Source: Desulfobacterales bacterium
Lineage (GTDB): Bacteria > Desulfobacterota > Desulfobacteria > Desulfobacterales > C00003060
Length of the DNA stretch: 8,690 bases
Reading direction: 5' to 3'
Assembly (NCBI GenBank): GCA_030613145.1
Contig: JAUWMM010000052.1
Span: forward strand, 1 to 8,690
Part shown: positions 4,561 through 8,690 of the stretch, piece after piece
Numbering within the stretch: position 1 is the first letter of the stretch
Layout: every line of letters starts with the position of its first letter
The notes under the pieces: model-generated
Databases searched by the model: none
Told to the model about the DNA's origin: nothing
Seen by the model: only the letters and a program-made list of their open reading frames with translations
Program-made: the position numbers and the translations under genes

Positions 4561-5705
4561 CAAAATATATATTGCAGTTCTTCCGGCTCTTTCGGAAAGA
4601 CCCCTAAAAGCTCGGCCATTTTTTCGTTCCTAAAGTAGGACAAAGCTCTGGCAAAAGTTATCTTGCCATCTCCATATGCCTTTGTCACCTTGACCAAATA
4701 CTCTTCTTGGACGGGGTTGGGCAAACGAAAAGAAAGATCAAGTTTGGGAACGTCGAATTTCTTGTTGATGGAATCCATATGAACGCGGTAAAGATGGTCA
4801 CTTGTGTATTCGTACTGCAATAATTCCTGCCACTTCCTTTTGGATACGAAGCCTTCATCCATAAGGCGATAATTGATGACATCGCTACTGACGCCAAAGA
4901 CATGGCATAGCTCTATCACTTTGTCTGGCGTCACCTTCTTGGGCACACGATCTTCAAGCGCAGGCCGAGGAACCAAAATCCTGGCCGCAACAGCATTGGC
5001 CCTGCTTTCGAGAGGATCAGATCCTGGCCGGGCAATATTGCAAACATAATTTTTCTGGTCCCTATCCAGCAAAAAGTGGGCATATTCATGTGCCAATGTG
5101 AAGTTCTTTCGAGCTCCGGGCTTATTGGCATTGACAAAGATCCAAAAGGTCTTGCTGTTTGCACTCATATAGAAGAAGCCGTCTATTGATTCCGGCAATT
5201 CTATGAAATTGACCAGGATACCTTCGTTCTGAATTGACGATAATAGATCGACTGGCTGCGTGATGATATATCCCCAATACTTGCGCTCGGACATTGCTAT
5301 CCTGTGGCCCAACTCAAACCAGTTTAGGCTGGGATTATTGGGATAGGTTCTGTGCAAATAGATATCTTCTTTATCCCTCAAAAGCTCAAAGATATTTTCA
5401 TAATCATCGATAAAGGTTAATAAATCCTCGATCCTCTGTTCTTCGTTCTTCGTCAAATCAAAATTGCTCAACCTGAAATGAATTGTTGATACCGGCTCAA
5501 CTGTAGCTATAAGCACAGAAAGAGAAATCCCATATATCTTGCATAGTTGTTCAATCTTATTGAAATCCGGCTTTTGAATCTTGCCCGTTTCGTAATCATT
5601 AATTGTCGAAACAGGCAGCTTAGACAACTTAGCAACTTCTTTTAGGCTAAATCTTAAATTAGTTCTGTATGTTGTGAGCTTGCTTCCTAAGGTAGGCATA
5701 TCCAT
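4560..5705 (-). CDS. XRE-family regulator fused to ImmA/IrrE metallopeptidase
   Basis: This 381-aa protein combines an N-terminal helix-turn-helix of the XRE/Cro type (about residues 8-64, LKEVAKLSKLPVSTINDYETGK) with an ImmA/IrrE-type zinc peptidase domain. The metal motif is H206-E-Y-A-H210 preceded by NFTLA, and the third ligand is likely E233 in the ESRANAVAARIL segment typical of COG2856. A C-terminal region of about 100 residues follows. Proteins of this design act as antitoxin-like repressors, or as proteases that cut a repressor on stress signals, in phage, ICE and TA contexts. The ATG at 5705 is preceded by AGGTGA (5716-5711) with 5 bases between, so it is preferred to the in-frame GTG at 5714. 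It is the only clear minus-strand gene, divergent from the HNH gene, and its stop overlaps the truncated PIN-like ORF. Autoregulation is likely but not shown. Confidence 0.88.
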   Translation of the reverse strand: MDMPTLGSKLTTYRTNLRFSLKEVAKLSKLPVSTINDYETGKIQKPDFNKIEQLCKIYGISLSVLIATVEPVSTIHFRLSNFDLTKNEEQRIEDLLTFIDDYENIFELLRDKEDIYLHRTYPNNPSLNWFELGHRIAMSERKYWGYIITQPVDLLSSIQNEGILVNFIELPESIDGFFYMSANSKTFWIFVNANKPGARKNFTLAHEYAHFLLDRDQKNYVCNIARPGSDPLESRANAVAARILVPRPALEDRVPKKVTPDKVIELCHVFGVSSDVINYRLMDEGFVSKRKWQELLQYEYTSDHLYRVHMDSINKKFDVPKLDLSFRLPNPVQEEYLVKVTKAYGDGKITFARALSYFRNEKMAELLGVFPKEPEELQYIF

Positions 5706-5790
5706 GGCATTCACCTAATGTGACTATAGGTAACTATTCCTTTCCAGTTCCCTTAAAACAAATATCGGAATTTGTCAACAAAATATCAAG

Positions 5791-5819
5791 AAATTTCCGG
5801 CGGGGGCGGAAATTTTTTT
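5791..5819 (+). terminator. Intrinsic terminator-like hairpin with T-tract
   Basis: AAATTTCCG (5791-5799) and CGGAAATTT (5807-5815) form a perfect 9-bp stem with a 7-base G-rich loop, and T runs from 5813 to 5819. On the plus strand this has the form of a rho-independent terminator, although the stem is AT-rich at its base. No plus-strand gene ends just before it, so it may shield the HNH promoter from antisense transcripts across the XRE gene. On the minus strand it lies in the possible 5' leader of the XRE gene. Confidence 0.5.
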
Positions 5820-5881
5820 CGTCATCCTTAAAAAACATTTTTGCATGGTCGTCTATTCCTGCTATCACGGCAACACCGTGC

Positions 5882-5910
5882 TTTACAATCCCCATAAATA
5901 TTGATAACAT
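5882..5910 (+). promoter_or_regulatory. Sigma-70 type promoter of the HNH gene
   Basis: TTTACA (5882-5887) and TAACAT (5905-5910) are 17 bp apart, matching 5 of 6 and about 4 of 6 consensus positions. Transcription would start near 5917, giving a leader of about 36 bases to the ATG at 5953. Confidence 0.5.
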
Positions 5911-5915
5911 ATCAA
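5901..5915. promoter_or_regulatory. Operator-like palindrome over the HNH -10 box
   Basis: TTGATA-ACA-TATCAA is a perfect 6+6 inverted repeat that covers the proposed -10 hexamer. A repressor bound here would block the promoter. The divergent XRE regulator is the natural candidate, but a link to it is inference only. Confidence 0.4.
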
Positions 5916-5952
5916 ACAGTAAGGCTCAGTCCAATAACGTTTAGAAGATGCA

Positions 5953-6501
5953 ATGGCCCCCAATAGAAAAAAACCGCCGCTTGATGTAAAAAGGCTCGTA
6001 TTGCACGAGGCAGGTTATAAGTGCTCGAATCCGGTATGTCGTAGTATTCTCACCCTTGATATCCACCATTTGGTTCCTGTGGCAAAAAAGGGAGACAATT
6101 TGCCCGATAACCTATTAGCCCTTTGTCCAAACTGTCACTCGCTCCACCATCAGGGCAAGATCCCGGAAGAATCGCTACGAGCGTGGAAAATGTTACTCCT
6201 TTCCTTGAATGAGGCGTTTGATCGTCGATCTATCGATTTGCTCCTTGCGCTTGATCGTGTCGGGCGACCTCTTTATGTGTCTGGTGACGGGGTTCTTGAC
6301 TGCGCATCTCTTATTGCTACTGGCATGGTATGTATTACTGAAGGGCGGAAAACAGAAAAAACGACCCATCATTACGGTTCACATTTCATATATACGGTTG
6401 AACTCACTAATAAGGGTAAACAAATGGTGGGTGCCTGGAAACGTGGTGACCAAAAGGCAGCAATACAATCAGTAGAATCTCCTAACACCCATTCCACCTA
6501 A
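5953..6501 (+). CDS. HNH endonuclease with C-terminal winged-helix-like region
   Basis: This 182-aa protein carries a complete HNH nuclease domain at about residues 14-66. The zinc pairs are C24-x4-C29 and C58-P-N-C61, and the catalytic core is D36-I-H38-H39 with the central N53 (DNLLALC) and a histidine after the second pair (H62). HNH domains cut DNA in restriction, phage and mobile-element proteins. Residues 93-168 contain a pattern of helices and strands ending in TVELTNKGKQMVGAWKRGD that resembles a winged helix and may recognise DNA or a partner. The start at 5953 has only a weak AGAAG upstream. It heads a plus-strand block with the leader ORF, the 165-aa and the 282-aa genes, and is divergent from the XRE-ImmA gene. 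It may be a restriction or defence nuclease; the target is unknown. Confidence 0.85.
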   Translation: MAPNRKKPPLDVKRLVLHEAGYKCSNPVCRSILTLDIHHLVPVAKKGDNLPDNLLALCPNCHSLHHQGKIPEESLRAWKMLLLSLNEAFDRRSIDLLLALDRVGRPLYVSGDGVLDCASLIATGMVCITEGRKTEKTTHHYGSHFIYTVELTNKGKQMVGAWKRGDQKAAIQSVESPNTHST

Positions 6502-6512
6502 CAGAAAAAAAC

Positions 6513-6519
6513 GAGGAGG
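6513..6519 (+). promoter_or_regulatory. Strong ribosome-binding site for a leader ORF
   Basis: GAGGAGG precedes the ATG at 6529 by 9 bases and is the strongest Shine-Dalgarno in this block. It serves the 13-codon ORF and, through coupling, the gene at 6567, which has no adequate site of its own. Confidence 0.6.
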
Positions 6520-6528
6520 TTCTCGTAA

Positions 6529-6570
6529 ATGTTGTTAGATGCCCGTATTATATCAAAGTCTAGGGTATGA
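6529..6570 (+). CDS. 13-codon leader ORF coupled to the 165-aa gene
   Basis: The ATG at 6529, with a strong GAGGAGG upstream, opens a 13-codon frame, MLLDARIISKSRV. Its TGA (6568-6570) overlaps the ATG of the next gene (6567) as ATGA. That gene cannot be extended upstream because TAG at 6561 closes its frame, and it lacks a good ribosome-binding site. Translation of the leader is therefore probably required to deliver ribosomes to it. The peptide may have no function of its own. A frameshifted true N-terminus is the alternative reading. Confidence 0.5.
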   Translation: MLLDARIISKSRV

Positions 6571-7064
6571 AACTCACATCTCTTAAATACGGTTTCCAAA
6601 ATACACAAGATTTGATGGGTAAGGTAGAGCGAGAGAAGGCCCGTCTACTTGAATCAGTGACAAGACAGGATAAGTTGGAGATAGCTGATGCTGTATTCAA
6701 TTTTGCGGTTACTGCCTACCACATAAAAGATTGGTTAATAAACGAGACTTTGGGACCTCACAGTAGAAACGTTGTTGAAGAGTGTGTAAATAGCCAGAAG
6801 GTCTTGTGTATCTGCGGGGATATCTGTAACGGCAGCAAGCATAGAGTATTTAATGCTCGATATAAGCCACGTTCTAATGCAAAAGATATTGTAATATCTC
6901 CGCTGACAGTGGATATGGAAACCATTACCTGTGATAGCGAAATCCCCATTAATGGATATACCCTTAGAGTTCAATTAGAAGATGGTGATGAATTTGAAAT
7001 TCTTGATTTTGCGAATAAAGTCATAGAGGCTTGGAAAATGTATTTCAAAAGATATGGTATCTAA
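6567..7064 (+). CDS. Hypothetical protein, helical, possibly HEPN-like
   Basis: I do not recognise this 165-aa protein with confidence. It is largely helical at the N-terminal side. FNFAVTAYHIKDWL (45-58) is a hydrophobic helix ending in an aromatic-Asp-Trp motif, followed by CICGDICNGSKH (81-92). This arrangement recalls a group of hypothetical proteins with AxHxxDW and DxxNGSKH motifs. A HEPN-like helical bundle is possible, but the classical RxxxxH nuclease motif is not evident. The C-terminal half is strand-rich (LRVQLEDGDEFEILDF). No signal peptide or membrane segment is seen. The start at 6567 is fixed by TAG at 6561 and is coupled to the 13-codon ORF. It lies between an HNH nuclease gene and a cysteine-motif gene that overlaps its end, so the three may form one functional unit; its job is unknown. 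Confidence 0.7.
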   Translation: MKLTSLKYGFQNTQDLMGKVEREKARLLESVTRQDKLEIADAVFNFAVTAYHIKDWLINETLGPHSRNVVEECVNSQKVLCICGDICNGSKHRVFNARYKPRSNAKDIVISPLTVDMETITCDSEIPINGYTLRVQLEDGDEFEILDFANKVIEAWKMYFKRYGI

Positions 7065-7902
7065 CCGTTGTCTGAAAACACAAGACGATGCCCAACAAAC
7101 CATGGACAAAGAACACATCAAAAAGCTTGCTGGAAACCCGAACTTCATTACGGGCATATATAATTACTGTGATCGATGGTGTGAACGTTGTCCGTTCACC
7201 TCTCGCTGCATGAATTTCGCGCTTGCCGATGAACAGTTTCCGGACCAGGAAAGCCATGATATAGACAATGAAGCCTTTTGGCACAAGTTGTCTGAAATAT
7301 TCCGTGTGACGCTTGATCTGTTGAAAGAAACAGCAGAAGAAAAAGGGATCGACCTCGATGCGATCAGCACCGAGGAAACTGCGGAGGAAGAGAGATTAAA
7401 TGAGGAAATTGCCAGGTCCCACGAATGTTGTCGTATGGCGAAAGCCTATGCAGAGATGGTGGATAACTGCTTTGACTCATTAGAAGGCGCATCTGATCAC
7501 AAAGAAGATGACCTCAACTTCAAAGCGCGTGTGGAGATACTGAACGCGGGTCCGCTCCAAGAAACGGATACTTGCGAAGATGCGGTGGAAGTCATCCGCT
7601 GGTATCAGCATCAGATTTACGTCAAACTCATGAGGGCGATCCGCGGGATCTTAGAAGAAAAAGATGAGCCCTTGGATGAATTTGCCAGAGACTCATACGG
7701 TTCAGCAAAGGTCGCGCTCATTGCTATAGACCGTTCAATCGCTGCGTGGGGAGAGATACGCACCTGCTTCTTCGCGTCCGAGAGTGAAATACTCGATATC
7801 CTCGTGCATCTCGAACGGCTGCGCAGGAGAGTGGAAAAAGCATTCCCCGGTGCAAGGGCATTCATCCGGCCCGGATTCGACAAGGTAGATCTGAACAGCT
7901 AA
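7054..7902 (+). CDS. Conserved-looking hypothetical protein with N-terminal Cys4 motif
   Basis: I know of no function for this 282-aa soluble protein. Near the N-terminus it has four closely spaced cysteines, C39-x3-C43-x2-C46-x5-C52, in NYCDRWCERCPFTSRC, which could bind zinc or an iron-sulfur cluster. The rest is predicted to be helical: an acidic stretch with ETAEEERLNEEIARSHE (120-140 region), a helix with RWYQHQIYVKLMRAIRGIL, and a C-terminal helix LVHLERLRRRVEKAFPGARAF followed by RPGF. The longest frame starts at ATG 7054, overlapping the previous gene by 11 bases. The ATG at 7102 (M17) is also possible; neither has a good ribosome-binding site, and coupling to the upstream gene favours the earlier one. 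Base composition is somewhat more GC-rich than the HNH and 165-aa genes. Confidence 0.75.
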   Translation: MVSNRCLKTQDDAQQTMDKEHIKKLAGNPNFITGIYNYCDRWCERCPFTSRCMNFALADEQFPDQESHDIDNEAFWHKLSEIFRVTLDLLKETAEEKGIDLDAISTEETAEEERLNEEIARSHECCRMAKAYAEMVDNCFDSLEGASDHKEDDLNFKARVEILNAGPLQETDTCEDAVEVIRWYQHQIYVKLMRAIRGILEEKDEPLDEFARDSYGSAKVALIAIDRSIAAWGEIRTCFFASESEILDILVHLERLRRRVEKAFPGARAFIRPGFDKVDLNS

Positions 7903-8003
7903 CGAAACAGAACAAGGGAGTAATCCTCTGAACAGCTGCATGCGCTCTGACCGCCGAGGCCGAGTATAGCGAGGTAAAAAAGCCAATAGGGGAGAGACGG
8001 GAA

Positions 8004-8369
8004 ATGTTCTACCGCGTTCTTGCCGATGCCGTTGTTGTGGCACACCTTGCGTTTGCCGTATTCGCTGTGATAGGCGGGGCGCTGGTACTGAGATGGAGAC
8101 GTTGTGCGTGGATACACGTACCGGCCGCTCTCTGGGCAGTAATCATCGAATGCATGGGTTGGGTGTGTCCCCTCACACCACTTGAAAACTGGTTCCGCCA
8201 AAAAGCAGGGTCAATCGTTTATGAGACCGGCTTTATCGAGCACTACGTACTTCCCGTGCTTTACCCTACCGCGCTCACGCGTGGGACACAGATTGCCCTG
8301 GGTCTTTTTGTATTAATCGTCAATCTGGGAATATATGGGTGGGTAGTGTACCGTATAAGGAAAGACTAA
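8004..8369 (+). CDS. DUF2784 family integral membrane protein
   Basis: This 121-aa protein matches the DUF2784 family over its full length. It has hydrophobic segments at about residues 6-29, 35-55, 78-90 (partial) and 94-117, giving three to four membrane spans in the cytoplasmic membrane. The family-typical motifs are visible: FYRVLADAVVVAHLAF at the start, GWVCPLTPLEN (52-62) and FIEHYVLPVLYPTALTR (77-93). The function of the family is unknown. The ATG at 8004 has GGGGAG (7989-7994) 9 bases upstream. The 101-base gap to the previous gene shows no terminator, so co-transcription is possible. A MITE-like element starts 2 bases after its stop codon and may supply the 3' end of its mRNA. Confidence 0.85.
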   Translation: MFYRVLADAVVVAHLAFAVFAVIGGALVLRWRRCAWIHVPAALWAVIIECMGWVCPLTPLENWFRQKAGSIVYETGFIEHYVLPVLYPTALTRGTQIALGLFVLIVNLGIYGWVVYRIRKD

Positions 8370-8371
8370 AC

Positions 8372-8477
8372 GAGACCTTTGCATAACTGCCATTTCCCCG
8401 TGATGCGGCGTCAGGCTTCAAAATTTGGCACGCAGTGAAGCGTCAGCGCTCATAATGTCGCGTTATGCAAAGGTCTC
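8372..8477. mobile_element. MITE-like element with 16-bp terminal inverted repeats
   Basis: GAGACCTTTGCATAAC (8372-8387) is the perfect complement of GTTATGCAAAGGTCTC (8462-8477), bounding a 106-bp element with no ORF. An inner stem GCTTCA/TGAAGC adds secondary structure. The GAGACCTTTGCA type of end looks like an insertion sequence terminus, so this is probably a miniature derivative or internally deleted copy mobilised by a transposase encoded elsewhere. No clean target duplication is seen: TAA occurs on both sides but is offset by 2 bases on the left. Confidence 0.65.
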
Positions 8478-8579
8478 TAATGGTGATATCAAGCAAAAAA
8501 TTCTATTTATAAACACTGTTAGCTGCCTGACACCAATTTTTATTGTCAACACAGTCCAAAAAGAGAAAGGAGAAAGGTT

Positions 8580-8690
8580 ATGAGCATAAAAAATCCGACT
8601 ATTACGGCGAACACATTTGCGGTATTTGCGCTACTCGCGATTTCGTTATTCGCAACAACGGTTTATGCCGAAAAACCAACACCAGGTTAC
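8580..8690 (+). CDS. Exported protein, 5' part only
   Basis: The frame runs from ATG 8580 to the window edge (37 codons, no stop). AGGAG (8568-8572) lies 7 bases before the start. The N-terminus is a Sec-type signal peptide: a short polar region with one lysine (MSIKNPTITANT), a hydrophobic core (FAVFALLAISLF) and a likely signal peptidase I site after V-Y-A30, followed by EKPTPGY. The mature protein would be periplasmic or secreted, and its identity cannot be told from what is visible. The gene is separated from the DUF2784 gene by the MITE-like element; I see no confident promoter in 8478-8579. Confidence 0.7.
   Translation, partial: MSIKNPTITANTFAVFALLAISLFATTVYAEKPTPGY

Noticed and set aside
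4381..4638. Plus-strand 85-codon open frame starting with GTG
   Set aside because: It begins inside the REP-like hairpin, has no ribosome-binding site and overlaps the 3' end of the XRE-ImmA gene; the minus-strand PIN-like frame explains the coding look better.
5750..5778. TTGACA (minus strand, 5778-5773) as -35 box of the XRE gene
   Set aside because: No acceptable -10 hexamer at 15-18 bp spacing; the best candidates read TTAAGG or TAAGGG.
5720..5944. Plus-strand 74-codon open frame in the divergent intergenic region
   Set aside because: It runs through the terminator-like stem and the HNH promoter, lacks a ribosome-binding site, and its sequence has no recognisable features.
7735..8201. 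Minus-strand open frames across the 282-aa and DUF2784 genes
   Set aside because: Shadows of plus-strand genes; no plausible start signals or domains.

Overview
This 8.7-kb window reads as a chromosomal accessory region of a Gram-negative, probably anaerobic bacterium. The basis is a sigma-54-type promoter before a PilZ-domain gene, two radical SAM enzymes and several small toxin-antitoxin (TA) genes. A Desulfobacterota- or Nitrospirota-like source would fit, but this is inference from gene content and not a classification.

Layout. (1) 1-680: a sigma-54-like promoter (159-174), with symmetric upstream sites, drives a PilZ-domain gene. (2) 681-873: an intergenic stretch dominated by a perfect 16-bp inverted repeat, then an extended -10 promoter placed so close to the next start codon that the mRNA may be leaderless. 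(3) 874-2597: two translationally coupled radical SAM genes; the second is AmrS of the AmmeMemoRadiSam group. (4) 2726-4178: a toxin-antitoxin block with hicA-hicB, an AbrB/MazE-type DNA-binding gene with no toxin after it, and a second hicA-hicB pair with its own promoter. (5) 4179-4419: a gene-free stretch with two tandem CRP-like palindromes and several hairpins. (6) 4420-5705, minus strand: an XRE-ImmA/IrrE metallopeptidase-type regulator whose stop codon overlaps the start of a 46-codon ORF resembling the first part of a PIN-domain nuclease, apparently a truncated toxin partner. (7) 5715-7902: a divergent control region, an HNH nuclease, a 13-codon leader ORF coupled to a conserved-looking 165-aa protein, and a 282-aa cysteine-motif protein. 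(8) 8004-8690: a DUF2784 membrane protein, a 106-bp element with 16-bp terminal inverted repeats (MITE-like), and the 5' end of an exported-protein gene that runs off the window.

The left third looks like ordinary regulatory and metabolic genes. The middle is a cluster of small stress or defence modules (two HicAB pairs, an orphan antitoxin-like regulator, XRE-ImmA with a PIN remnant, HNH nuclease), several apparently incomplete. The most notable points are the broken PIN partner, the orphan tandem CRP-like sites, the leader ORF coupled to the 165-aa gene, and the likely leaderless radical SAM operon. I saw no rRNA, tRNA or CRISPR array.
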